Positions 53,960 to 63,676 of a stretch of DNA of 64,000 nucleotides are shown here, one piece after another. The stretch lies in the NCBI GenBank assembly GCA_040285825.1, contig JAUPSS010000002.1, positions 1,798,001-1,862,000 of the forward strand, written 5' to 3'. Made by a program: the position numbers and the translations under genes. The stretch comes from Eukaryota sp. TZLM1-RC. Its lineage: Eukaryota > Metamonada: BaSk clade. Every line of letters begins with the position of its first letter. Position 1 is the first letter of the stretch. The notes beneath the pieces are model-generated. The model saw only the letters and a program-made list of their open reading frames with translations. It searched no databases and was not told the DNA's origin.

Positions 53960-55981
53960 CTAGAAGAAATCATCTGCAAAATCAACCTCCTCCTTAGCTC
54001 CTGCTTGACTCTGATAAAAGGAGACCAGTGCCCTAGAATCTGTAGCCTGTGTGACCTCTTTATCTTCCCTCACCCTTATAAACCTAGGAAATCGGAGAGC
54101 AATTCCCCTTTCAGAAAGAATGCCCTGAGCGGCAGGGTACTTTGGTGAAAGCGAGAGATCAGCTGCTTTGACTTCCCAGACAATTCCATGGTTTTCTGGA
54201 TCAAAATAGACGTCAGGAAGTTCAATATTACCCAACTGAATAGACCTAGGGGGTGAATCGAGTTTGTGGTTAGTGAATGTATTGGTGAATTCTGCAAAAA
54301 CTGCATCAGAAAAACCTGTTCCTACCTTGGTTACGGCTTGAAATAGTTCAGTTTCGGAATCATAAATACTAACAATAAACGAAGCAAACAGTCCAGATCG
54401 TTTTCCTTTACCATAAAATGCACCAATCGGAACCAGATCCAAAGAGTCACCCAATGCATTAATGTAGTCTTTCTTGACCTTTAACCACTTATAAGACCTT
54501 CTGGCTGGACAGTATTCAGAGTTATCATCAAGAGTTTTGACCATCAACCCTTCTGTGTTTGCGGTGACGGCTTCGTCCAAGAAAGTGGAGATATCGTCAA
54601 CAGAATTACAATCATGGTAATGGGCAAAAGAAAATTCTCCAATTCTTTCAGAAAAACTTTCGTGTAGAAGCTCTCTTCTATTTCTAAAAGAGTCATTAAT
54701 GAGAGATTTTCCATTCAAGAAAATAATGTCAAATGCAAATAAGCACACCTTCACCTCAATATTGCCAGTAGAAACATCCTTTCTTGCCCTGGTAGCGAGT
54801 TTCTGGAAAGAATCCACTTTATTAGTGGCAGTATTCCAAGAACAAACTTCACAATCAATTACAAATGATTCCACACTAGATTTGATAACAGACCCCTCCC
54901 CATTTCCAGCAAACAAAGCAACCAAATCTGGGTATTTTTCAGTGTTATCTTCGCAATTTCTGGAGAAAATAGAAACTTTTCCATCTGCTGTTTTATGGAC
55001 TTGGGCCCGTTCTCCGTCGTACTTGTATTCGCAAGTAAAGGCAAAGTCCTCAAACCTTTGCAAAACCTCCCCTACTGATTTAGTGGGCTTGGCTAGCATG
55101 GGTTTGATAGGGTAACCAACTGTTAGATTGCAAACTTTGGAAATATTTTTCCATCCAAATTCAACCAAATTATTGCCCAATACACCTAAATCATTAATTT
55201 CAGCATAAGCCTGTTTGATTAATTCTTCAGCTTGTTGCTGGACTTCCTTTGACCTTTGATTGGAGTAATTAACCGCTGCAACTGCCATTGCTGACGTCAC
55301 AGTTGCCTCTGATGCCCCTATCCTAATCCTCCCCTGCAATGACCTCACAATGAACTTTGACTCACTGGCCCTACATGACACCAATAGATTCGTAACAATA
55401 CCAGTTTTATCCCTCCTTGACCGCTGTCCCTCCATCCTGGCTACCTTCATCAACTCAGTAAAGACAAAGGGAACTGTCAAGGGTTTAGGTTTGAATAAAG
55501 TTTGTTGGCGAGATTTGGAAGATTGAGCAACATCACCAAGATCCCCAACACGTTTAGCATCCTTCTTAACCTGTGCACTCGACTTACCAGAAGAATTAGC
55601 AATGGCGTCAATGAGAATAGCATCTCCAAGTCCAAGTGTGAGACCCATGTAAGGAGGACCAAGTTCATTAACACAGAGATAGAGGACAGAAGCATAGTCT
55701 TGAGGGGAGAGGACCATGATGGCATGGAACAGAGAAGAAAGAAGACTAATCTTTTCAAGTCGCTTTGTGGTAGAGTCAATAGCATCAAAAGTAGAAGCGA
55801 GTGCTAAATAAGGTGTGGGAGTGTCAGGGTCCCATAAAGAAAATGGAAGAGAAGAAGTATGTTTTTGAAGTTTGTTGATGGCTGATTGCCTACGTTCATC
55901 TATTTCGACTTCAGTACGAGGTTGCTTGAGAGAGGTTGCTTCGGATGGAGAATTGTTGGACGTGCGTTTTCCAGTGCCCAT
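53960..55981 (-). CDS. LIG1: ATP-dependent DNA ligase I
   Basis: From ATG 55981 the protein is 673 aa. The N-terminal DNA-binding domain (residues about 40-270) includes NELGPPYMGLTLGLGDA and LQGRIRIGASEATV. The nucleotidyltransferase motifs are motif I EYKYDGERAQVH with the AMP-accepting Lys at about 320, III FVIDCEVCSWN, IIIa FAFDIIFLNG, IV EGLMVKTL and V SYKWLKVKKDY. The OB-fold follows, with the late motif RFPRFIRVREDK. It seals nicks in replication and repair. A short basic N-terminus (GKRTSNNSPSEATSLKQPR) replaces the long tail of animal LIG1 (about 919 aa). The usual N-terminal PCNA box is not evident; the C-terminus ends FADDFF. The upstream in-frame TTG region is not used. Confidence 0.95.
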   Translation of the reverse strand: MGTGKRTSNNSPSEATSLKQPRTEVEIDERRQSAINKLQKHTSSLPFSLWDPDTPTPYLALASTFDAIDSTTKRLEKISLLSSLFHAIMVLSPQDYASVLYLCVNELGPPYMGLTLGLGDAILIDAIANSSGKSSAQVKKDAKRVGDLGDVAQSSKSRQQTLFKPKPLTVPFVFTELMKVARMEGQRSRRDKTGIVTNLLVSCRASESKFIVRSLQGRIRIGASEATVTSAMAVAAVNYSNQRSKEVQQQAEELIKQAYAEINDLGVLGNNLVEFGWKNISKVCNLTVGYPIKPMLAKPTKSVGEVLQRFEDFAFTCEYKYDGERAQVHKTADGKVSIFSRNCEDNTEKYPDLVALFAGNGEGSVIKSSVESFVIDCEVCSWNTATNKVDSFQKLATRARKDVSTGNIEVKVCLFAFDIIFLNGKSLINDSFRNRRELLHESFSERIGEFSFAHYHDCNSVDDISTFLDEAVTANTEGLMVKTLDDNSEYCPARRSYKWLKVKKDYINALGDSLDLVPIGAFYGKGKRSGLFASFIVSIYDSETELFQAVTKVGTGFSDAVFAEFTNTFTNHKLDSPPRSIQLGNIELPDVYFDPENHGIVWEVKAADLSLSPKYPAAQGILSERGIALRFPRFIRVREDKEVTQATDSRALVSFYQSQAGAKEEVDFADDFF

Positions 55982-56286
55982 TATCAAGGAAAGGAAAGAA
56001 ATCAATCAAATGATACTCCCCGAAAAATAAAGATAAATAAAGAGTGAAACATCTATAACTACAACTGGTTTTTGCGTGGTCTACTACGTGGACGTTTTAC
56101 AGGAGGCACTAAAAATAATTTATGATATCATTATCATCAATATGATGACGATTGTTGCTTTTTGATTCGTGTTTTGATTGTACTGTTTTTTATTCTGGAA
56201 ATCCAAATCAATCAAACCTTGTATTGTTATAGGTTTGTTATAGGTTTAGAAGGTGATTTATGAACTTAAGGCACTCAAACAAAACG
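55982..56286. other. Intergenic between ligase and TLDc genes
   Basis: About 300 bp upstream of the ligase ATG and downstream of the TLDc stop, on the same strand. It must hold the ligase promoter. No motif is obvious. Confidence 0.45.
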
Positions 56287-57030
56287 CTACAAACGATCAA
56301 TAGAAAACACCTCAATCTCTCCTACTTCTGCGTTAGGTCTCGCTAAAAGCCCCCGTGCACTATGAGAATTGGGTGCAATGTGGTGCTCTTCAAACTCCCT
56401 GACTTCATAACGCCAAAAAGTACTTCCTAAGTTTGAAGTGCACAATTGTCTTGATTCCAGCAGGACCATAAAGTCCTGAAGACCGAAAACAGGACCCAAT
56501 TGTGGATCAGCTGTAATAAGTTCAGCAGATTCTGTTCCTGCTGCATTGAGAATGAATGGATCGATACCGTAAGGATTTGTCAAACTAAAGATAAATGAAC
56601 CTTCAGCTAGTTTGTGTTCTTTACCGGAAAAATCCTTGTTTCCACTGAATCCGCCACAAATGAAGCCGTCTATTGTTCGGACAATACATAGTAGATTTGT
56701 GAAATGATCACAACTTTCATGGAAGGCTGATGGTTCCCATCCATCAGAAGTAGCACGATACCGCAGGGTTGAGTGGTCTGATAGTGATGAGTTATCAAAA
56801 CCAAGTGCGTGGCTCAAGAACTCAATCCATTCCTTTGTACAAATCAAACTGTCAGATAAGCTCAATTTTCGTTGAGCAATTGAATGCCTTCTTGCTTTAG
56901 GTTTCGTTCCTACCAAGGTCCGCAGATCCTGTATTTCATTTGTCAAATGGTCCAGTCTAGATAGAACGGCCTCCATTAATTGGGAGTCTGCAGTTGTTTG
57001 TAAGCTGGGCTCGTTTTCCGGTGAAGTCAT
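56287..57030 (-). CDS. TLDc-domain protein with N-terminal coiled coil
   Basis: From ATG 57030 (MTSPENEPSLQ) the protein is 247 aa; an ATG at 57060 would add 10 residues. Residues about 15-45 form a coiled coil (LMEAVLSRLDHLTNEIQDLRTLV), followed by a basic Ser-rich linker (RRHSIAQRKLS). The C-terminal 165 residues match the TLDc pattern: LRYRATSDGWEPSAFHESCD, NLLCIVRTIDGFICGGFSG, GSFIFSLTNPYG, LGPVFGLQDFMVL, then a WRYEVREFEEHHI end. TLDc proteins of animals act in oxidative-stress resistance and V-ATPase regulation. Coiled-coil plus TLDc forms are common in protists; their roles are poorly known. Confidence 0.82.
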   Translation of the reverse strand: MTSPENEPSLQTTADSQLMEAVLSRLDHLTNEIQDLRTLVGTKPKARRHSIAQRKLSLSDSLICTKEWIEFLSHALGFDNSSLSDHSTLRYRATSDGWEPSAFHESCDHFTNLLCIVRTIDGFICGGFSGNKDFSGKEHKLAEGSFIFSLTNPYGIDPFILNAAGTESAELITADPQLGPVFGLQDFMVLLESRQLCTSNLGSTFWRYEVREFEEHHIAPNSHSARGLLARPNAEVGEIEVFSIDRL

Positions 57031-57258
57031 AATAAGACAATCAGAATAACAAAGAAACATTTTTGACTGTAGACTGTTCAATTTTACAGGATTTCTTGAT
57101 GGCGTGTGCCAACTTCTTGTGTTTGACTTCTGTTACTAACCATCAAAAGGAACTATGACATTATATTTTGACTACAGTTCAAAACTATACATAGTTCTTA
57201 ACTTTGCCTTTCGCTTATCTTGACAATGTATTGAGGTCAGGTTGTTCAATGGAACTCA

Positions 57259-57665
57259 TTAACCATTTCCAACATTTTTCAGGCTTGCATCAGTGGGTTC
57301 AATAACAATGGTTTGAGACTGTTGTTTCTTGAACACCTCTGATCTTTCTCTTCCATCCTTAATGTCTTCAGCTGATATAGGAAAATTCAGAGCAGAATTA
57401 GCTTTACCAATAAAAAACATTTTGCATTGATTACACTGCCTCAAACTCCATGGAATTAGTGAACGTTATAGTTACCTGTTTGATCCTTTTCCAAATGCTT
57501 TGAAATAAATAATCTTCTCGTTAATTGTACTTTCTAACATTTCCACTTAATCTGTAATCACTAAACGTCTTTGTTCATTCTAATTCACAAAATTCATCTA
57601 AATTGGTATATTTTCATCATTTGAGACTGGTTTAGGTTTGATTGTAAATGGTTGTCGGTTTGCCA
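57259..57665 (-). CDS. Candidate small minus-strand gene, exon structure unresolved
   Basis: A plausible start at ATG 57665 reads MANRQPFTIKPKPVSNDENIPI, then stops. A plausible end (57400-57259) reads NFPISAEDIKDGRERSEVFKK...ASLKNVGNG and terminates. Between them, coding-like bits in different frames (DEFCELE, TKTFSDYRLSGNVRKYN) are separated by stops. Short introns, or decay to a pseudogene, could explain this. I do not recognise the protein. Confidence 0.35.
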
Positions 57666-57727
57666 TTTTGTTTGTTGACTCTAAACGAAATTTCGGATTT
57701 TATTTTATTGATTTAGATTATAATTGT

Positions 57728-58480
57728 AAAAATGAGATTATATATGAATATCCCCATTAATCAATTATAATCAAAAAAATGTATTTGTGCAAATTCACCT
57801 CAACTCACTTTGCGTCACGCTGAGAATTGTTCCAAATTGATAACCTATCGTTCTTCATTACATGATGTTGATAGAGATACTGTTTTCAATATGGCACGAA
57901 CTGCAAGAATCTTGTGTATTAAAGAGCCTCTGCTGAAGGATACATTTTCTTTGAACAATTTTGGTTCTGATGATAGAGGTGATGTATACTCTGATTGGAT
58001 TGAGAATTCTGAAGCTGTTGTTGATTATGTCTCCTGTAATGTTGCAAATGGCACTTTGGTTCAAAGATGAAAACTTAATCATGTAAGTGCTCCTGAACTT
58101 AAAGCTAAAGAAAAACAAAGAAAATATGACAAAGAAGTCCAAGAAGCTAATGTTGCCAGAAATAGACCTCTTGTTTTTATAACTTTCCCATTTTCGATGA
58201 ACAGAAAACTATCAGTAGAAGCAGGAACTTTTTTGAATGAATTCCAAAAAATGTTTCAAGGAAAAACAATGAAAAGATTTGGTATCTTTTCATGGCGCTC
58301 ACGAATCCAATTTGCCATTATTGATAGATTGTATGGGTATTTCAATCAAATTAGAGAAGCTTTAGCTAGACAGCCAGCAGATCAAGAGTTTGTAGATCAA
58401 ATCTTGGTTCCCAGAACTTCGTCCCATTAGTTATGAGTTACTTTTGATAAATGTGCGAGTTCAATAAACTGATAAATTGT
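57728..58480 (+). mobile_element. Subfamily 3 retrotransposon 3' fragment, copy H
   Basis: Plus-strand 5'-truncated fragment homologous to the last 240 codons of copy G. It begins in the KMRLYLN region (near 57730), has the knuckle (CICANSPQ...RHAENCSKL), DDRGDVYSDWIEN and the RIREALARQPADQEF tail, and ends after TTCAATAAA near 58465. A TGA at 58068 breaks the frame once. Possible 5-6 bp flanking repeats (AATTGT) are too short to trust. Confidence 0.85.
57810..58430 (+). pseudogene. Knuckle-endonuclease fragment of copy H
   Basis: Two open segments (57810-58070 and 58197-58430, same frame as a bridging stretch) encode the endonuclease acidic motif and the C-terminal tail. A single TGA follows NGTLVQR. 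It has close similarity to copy G, so it is a fairly recent insertion. Confidence 0.75.
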
Positions 58481-58533
58481 AGTTGTAATTAGCAAGTTTA
58501 CCAACTTCGAAGTATTTACTATCATCAAAAATA

Positions 58534-58698
58534 TTAAAATTGTTGTTCCTCATAATGTTGTCTCAAACCTCCTTTTTCCTCATCCTCCTTTTCTTTGGGG
58601 AAGTGTCCAGCTCTGGCTCTTCTAGCCTTTTCAGCCTTTTTACATGTTTCATCACACCTCTCCTTAATTGTTGGACTTGGTTTTGCTTTCTGACTCAT
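58534..58698 (-). CDS. Small charged protein, 54 aa, unidentified
   Basis: ATG 58698 to TAA 58534 encodes MSQKAKPSPTIKERCDETC, then a Lys/Arg-rich helix (KKAEKARRARAG) and an acidic end (EKEDEEKGGLRQHYEEQQF). The C-x3-C pair and alternating charged helix look like a genuine small protein. The plus strand here gives only a hydrophobic shadow. There is no membrane segment. I do not recognise the family. It ends about 55 bp from the 3' end of copy H, which is convergent with it. Confidence 0.5.
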   Translation of the reverse strand: MSQKAKPSPTIKERCDETCKKAEKARRARAGHFPKEKEDEEKGGLRQHYEEQQF

Positions 58699-59383
58699 AG
58701 CGTTGAAGTGAATGAAACAGTATAATATTCAGTATTCCTTCGCAATTGGGAGATATCCTGACATAATGAGTGAGATGTCCTTTGTCGCTTTATAGTCACT
58801 TCAGAATCAGAGTGGTTCGGTAGTTATTCAACCTTGTGTTTGACAATAGTTTCTCTTTTTGTCAAGCAAAAATTGTTGGCAGTGATGTTCAAATTTACAT
58901 TTAAATTTGTACTAAATAAATGTCCATTGTAATCTGATCGATGAATTCCCATGAAATACAATGTTTATAGATAACGTTTGAATCGCACCTACCTCAATAT
59001 TGATTTCCAAGAGTTTTTGAATTAGAGTCAGTACACACAACTCAGTTTGGAAGGTAGTCTATTGGTTTCAAGAAGAAACAGAAGATAAACGGGTTGGTAA
59101 ATGTGATAGTTTTTGCCTTTATCTATTGGTGTTTTGGTTGTTTTGTTTTCCATTTTTGCACTTATTCAAATTGCTCACCGTGCTTCTTAAAAATACACAA
59201 CTAGTCGTTATCTCTGATAAAGCGACTTGTGGCTATTGTTGGAGATTCTGCAATATTTTTTTGTTGATTACAACTTACATATTTATTGGATTGGACCTTA
59301 TCCAACTTCTAGAACTTACTGGTCACTTGTCCTTGTGATCTTGTTTACTTTTCGCGTCTTGTGAATCTTTTCTGGATCCTATA
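58699..59383. other. Intergenic upstream of the Arp8-like gene
   Basis: Holds the promoter regions of the small minus-strand gene and the Arp8-like gene. A hydrophobic plus-strand ORF (59126-59338) is probably chance. No element was recognised. Confidence 0.45.
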
Positions 59384-60979
59384 ATGGATGAATCTGAGCC
59401 TTCAATTATTGTTCTTCATGTTTCATCAGCACATCTTTGGTTAGGGTTCTGTACTGATGCAGATTGCCAGGTTAGCTTTCCCCAAGTCATTGCTCGCAAA
59501 TTTCCCTCTGACAGCCCGGTACCTCCTCCAATAGCAGAATCTGTTTCTTCAGATCTTCCTTGGTACATTTCTGAAAGTTTGCCAATCCTAGATCAAGTTG
59601 GTTCTCAAATGCGAACTGATTTTGGAGTATCGGACCCAATACCTGCTGAAATTAATCCTTACGATCCCTTAAGCAATCCTCTCAAGGTAGATCATCTCCC
59701 CACTTTTGCTGAATGTGCTTGTCGCTGGGACTGGGAATCTCCATCTGGTGATGTTGTGGTTGGTCACGATGCTCTCCACATCCCTGCTGGCTCTCCATTT
59801 TCCCTCAGATGGCCTCTAAACAGTGGGTCTGGAAGGTTTAGTTTGGGAGTTTTTGAGGGTTACCCTAAATCTTGTGCTTTGAATGACGTGTTTACTATTT
59901 GGAAAGCTGCACTCAATTTATTATTTGTGAAAAGTTACTCAAAGCCGGCACCGACAGAATATTCCAATTTTTCTGTGGTCTTGGTTTGTCCAGACGATTT
60001 TGATCCTTCTGCAGTGAGCTCATTATGCCAGCTTTTAACTTCTTCTTTTGGTTTTGCTTCTGTAATGTTCACTGGGGAAGCCATAACAGCCTGTTATTCG
60101 TGGGGGGTAAGTAGCGCGATTGTTGTCGACATTGGGTCTTTTAATACCAAAATCTCTGTTGTTGAGGATGGAAGTTCACTTCCCAATACTCATTTATGCA
60201 TGCCGTTTGGTCTTGAGAGTTGTACGTCCATGTTGGCTCACTTGTTTGAGAATTGGGCAGCAGTGAACAATTACCCCTCTCTTAACCTTAGCCTCGATAA
60301 CCCGCAGCATCGACAGTCTTTGCTGAATGTGTTATTTACAAAGTGTAATGCACTGTTACCAGAAGCATCGGCTAGCAGTTTTTCTTTCTGTGTACATTCG
60401 TTAGATGGAAGCCAACATACAAGACGACGAATAGTACTTGATACTCCTGAGTCTGCTAAAATTCTGACTTATCCTCTTGTTTCGTTCTTTGTTCCCCAAT
60501 CCCACAACCTGTCATTAGCCCCCCCTTCATCCCCAATGGAGAAGGGTGGTGACCCTTCGTGGCAGCAGCTAGCACCTTTTCATTCGCCTTTCACAACCTT
60601 GCCATTGGGAACTGCCGTGGTTGAATCTTTAATGAGAATAGGAAGGACTGACCTGAGGAAAAGGCTGTTGGGCACTGTTCTGCTGATTGGAGGGGGTTCA
60701 AAGTTACCCAATATTGCACCAGCCTTGTCTAATCAAATAAGGACAGCAGTTTTTGAAGCAAATATAGAATCTTTTGTTGATCGAATTGAAGTTCATGTTG
60801 AAAATAGATCTAATGTACCAAATGACCATGTTTCTTGGAGAGGGGGAGCAATTATTGGGATGCTGTGTAGTAATAATGAAGAGCTTAAGGAAGAGTTATT
60901 TGTTACAGGGAATGAGCTCCGTGATTATGGTATTAACGCAATTAGAGAGAAGTGTACTTTTGTTGTTAATCTTGATTGA
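59384..60979 (+). CDS. ARP8: Actin-related protein 8-like (INO80-type chromatin remodelling)
   Basis: The 531-aa protein has an actin fold with Arp8-type features. These are NVFTIWKAALNLLF-like and SVVLVCPDDFDPSAV segments, VMFTGEAITACYSWGVSSAIVVDIGSF (phosphate/adenosine region, about residues 228-255), NTHLCMPFGLESCTSML, PLGTAVVESL, LLGTVLLIGGGSKLPNIAPAL (about 425-445) and HVSWRGGAIIGML (about 485-497). The end ELRDYGINAIREKCTFVV matches the Arp8 C-terminus. Arp8 is a nuclear subunit of INO80 that binds nucleosomes and actin; nuclear location is inferred. The N-terminal 60 residues are divergent. It starts at the first ATG with no introns. Confidence 0.82.
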   Translation: MDESEPSIIVLHVSSAHLWLGFCTDADCQVSFPQVIARKFPSDSPVPPPIAESVSSDLPWYISESLPILDQVGSQMRTDFGVSDPIPAEINPYDPLSNPLKVDHLPTFAECACRWDWESPSGDVVVGHDALHIPAGSPFSLRWPLNSGSGRFSLGVFEGYPKSCALNDVFTIWKAALNLLFVKSYSKPAPTEYSNFSVVLVCPDDFDPSAVSSLCQLLTSSFGFASVMFTGEAITACYSWGVSSAIVVDIGSFNTKISVVEDGSSLPNTHLCMPFGLESCTSMLAHLFENWAAVNNYPSLNLSLDNPQHRQSLLNVLFTKCNALLPEASASSFSFCVHSLDGSQHTRRRIVLDTPESAKILTYPLVSFFVPQSHNLSLAPPSSPMEKGGDPSWQQLAPFHSPFTTLPLGTAVVESLMRIGRTDLRKRLLGTVLLIGGGSKLPNIAPALSNQIRTAVFEANIESFVDRIEVHVENRSNVPNDHVSWRGGAIIGMLCSNNEELKEELFVTGNELRDYGINAIREKCTFVVNLD

Positions 60980-62072
60980 CTTTATTTTATTCAAATAAAT
61001 CTTTTTTGGCTCTATTTTTAAGCGTTTTTTGTCGTATTTTTGAACATCGCGTAGATGTGGACGTGGGTTTAGATTTTTGAGTTACTTATATAACATGAAT
61101 GTCAAATTAATTTATCCAAATTTATGACGTATATTCGAATAAATAGTATTTGTTGAAGTATTCTGAGATATCCACAACTTGCTACTTCTTCCAACAGCAT
61201 TTTCTGTAGTCAAAATATAACATAATGTATCTAAATCAGGGCGAATGTTAGCGGAATCGTCAAAAGGCATTCTCCATTGAGACATTCAAAATGATTCAAT
61301 TTAAGCACACCAAAACTATTAAACAATTCTGTGAATTTGGAACAAGATACAGATCATTTATATTACAAACTACAATTGCCCCCAATGAAAATACGCTCCT
61401 TTATAACAGTGGCTTTGTCTATATTTGTGAAATGCTATGTCACTCACAAAATTATAAGAACACATATTGCAGATGTGAGTCGAAATTCCATAACTGACCA
61501 ACTGCAGAGGATGAGTGAATAGACGGGCATTGTGAAAAAACACATTTGGCATTTCTGAAATCTTTGTCAAATACCCACAAAAAATGTCTTTATTGCTGAT
61601 AAACTAGGTTAAAGTATCTCAGGATTTCACGTGATGATGTGGCAATCGTTCAAGAACAGGCACCTTTAATAATAAAGCTCTCTTTTCTCTCTTTACTTCC
61701 TTGGTGTTTCTGCCCAATGGAATCAAAATTGGTTTATTATGGTACATTTTCTCAAAAACTTAAACTTCGCTCTATTTTAGAGCTCTATCGTCTTGCTATT
61801 TTAGGTTTGAGAGTTTTGCTTCTTAAATATAGACGACTTACTTCTTGAGTGACAATTGATTATGTTAGTGATTAAATGCCAATCACTTAAATTAAATAAC
61901 GATTATCTAATTGTTTTCATTGCTGGTCTCCATGCAAATGCTTCATTGTTTCCATTTTTGTTTCATTTTCTTCCACTTTACATTCTTGTTCTTGATTTCT
62001 GTAACAGAGTGATATCTTTCATTAAAGTTACACCCCCCCCCCACAAAAATAACTTTTTTTTAACATAAAAGA
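60980..62072. other. Intergenic, no supported gene
   Basis: AT-rich with short ORFs on both strands (about 60-70 codons near 61291-61570, 61639-61848 and 61856-62068). None has a motif. A homopolymer run CCCCCCCCCC lies near 62032-62041. Confidence 0.45.
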
Positions 62073-62612
62073 AGTTGATAATACTTTCGGGAAACGCCGT
62101 GCTGATTTATATACTCACGGGTCTGATGGTGTCATCAAAGTTGTTCATGTTGTCACTGTTGATGTTTGTAAAGAATCAGCAATTGATTTTGCCAAAAGGA
62201 CGAAACTCCACTTTGCTTTGCTGAAAAGAGAAAAATAGAAAAGTACAAATAACCCTTATCTCGGCGTGGGCGTGTTGAGCATTTGAACTATGAGCTGGTT
62301 CCATTTGCTGTTTCCCTATTTGGTAACATTGGAAAATCTGCTATTAAATTTCTTGATGGTTTCAGATGTTGAATAAGGGAAAGATCACGAAAAGTGTTGA
62401 ACTTCAATTTCTGGCACAATAGAATTGCTTTATTATACTTAAAGCAATTCCCGAACTGATAACCAAAGCACTGTTGCAATAAGGAAGAGAGTATGAGAAT
62501 CGCGCATTGAAGAGGTTTGATGTTGTTGATGCCTGTATTGAGGATATGGAGCTTCAGTTTTTTGTTTAGTTGCTTTGTTTGTGTTCAAAATTGATAATAA
62601 ATCTTGCTTAAG
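62073..62612 (+). mobile_element. Subfamily 2 retrotransposon 3' fragment, copy I
   Basis: Plus-strand relic aligned to the endonuclease-to-3'-end part of copies B and D: RRADLYTHGSDGVIKVVHVVTVDVCKESAIDF near 62095-62190, then YENRALKRFDVVDACIEDMELQ near 62490-62560, then AATAAATC. Stops and length changes break the frame. A little more divergent than copy D. Confidence 0.75.
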
Positions 62613-63676
62613 AAAACAAAAATGTTTTCACATTTTTATGAGTCACCTGCTCTATTATAGATAAATACAACTGCGGGTGTGCTGAGTACTCATAGGAACT
62701 AAGAAGAGTATAAATATTTGGAAATCCCATTAAGTTTTCAGCAAATAGTGAATAAACACAAATTGGATATGAAAAAACCGATTTTGAAAATACAGAAATA
62801 TATCGTGCTCTTTCAAAGCACATTGCCGGAAGAGGCGTATGTTACTAACAAAACATTTGTCCTACTAAAAATTTAAAACAAAAATAAAAATTTAACACTC
62901 TATTAATAGTAATGCTAGTTTGAACTTAACAATTTCTTGGATATAAATATTACAGATCTCACTTGGCAAATTAAAATCATAACTAATGGGACGAAATTCA
63001 TTGAACCAAGATTGAACCAAGATTGAGATGTCTATTCGTCACGGGCTTACCAAATGTAAATCATGCGAATGTTTGTGAAATAAAGATCGAATTGCTTCGC
63101 TGAATATGATATGAGAGTATCGACAGCAACTAGTAGTCTTGGTGTCAAATAAGCCCTTTTAAACAGTTCCTCGAGACTGGAAAATTGATGTGTGAATAGA
63201 TTAAGTCCACCATGTATGTGAAAGAAAGCTGCTTGCAACTGTAATCAATAATGTAAAACGACCTTCGCTGTGACTTTCACAACCACGGCAAGCTGTGGAA
63301 TGTACTGTGGATTAAAGAAATGCCATTCTCTTATCAAAGTGTAATATAAAAAGTTCTGTACAAGTAGAAGGTGTGGAGTTAATCGGTACACTATTAGTAA
63401 ACAATAATTATCAAAGATGAGTAGAAAAACACGTAGGAAGAGTGCATGGGGAGCTCTAAAACTCAGAAAAGGAGGTAAGTGATAAAAATAAGAACCTAGT
63501 TGATGAAGTGAGGGGAAAGTGTGGAAATAGGGAACACCTCCCAAAACAGGCAGTCAGAAGTCGAAAATGGAGTGTTCAGTGTAAAAATTGTTAGATGAAC
63601 AGTTTACTCTCACTACCTGACAGGCACCCACTCTGTGTTACGTGTATTCACTCGGTCTTGTGCACTTAACTCGCTA
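62613..63676. other. Intergenic with one retroelement relic
   Basis: No gene is supported. Minus-strand ORFs at 62608-62823, 63047-63238 and 63245-63544 lack motifs. A subfamily 3 relic lies at 62970-63027. Confidence 0.4.
62970..63027 (-). mobile_element. Short subfamily 3 3'-end relic
   Basis: ATAACTAATGGGACGAAATTCATTGAACCAAGATT equals the 3' coding end of copies C, F and G, with the TTGAACCAAGA part duplicated. It is about 45 bp of element sequence. Confidence 0.7.
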
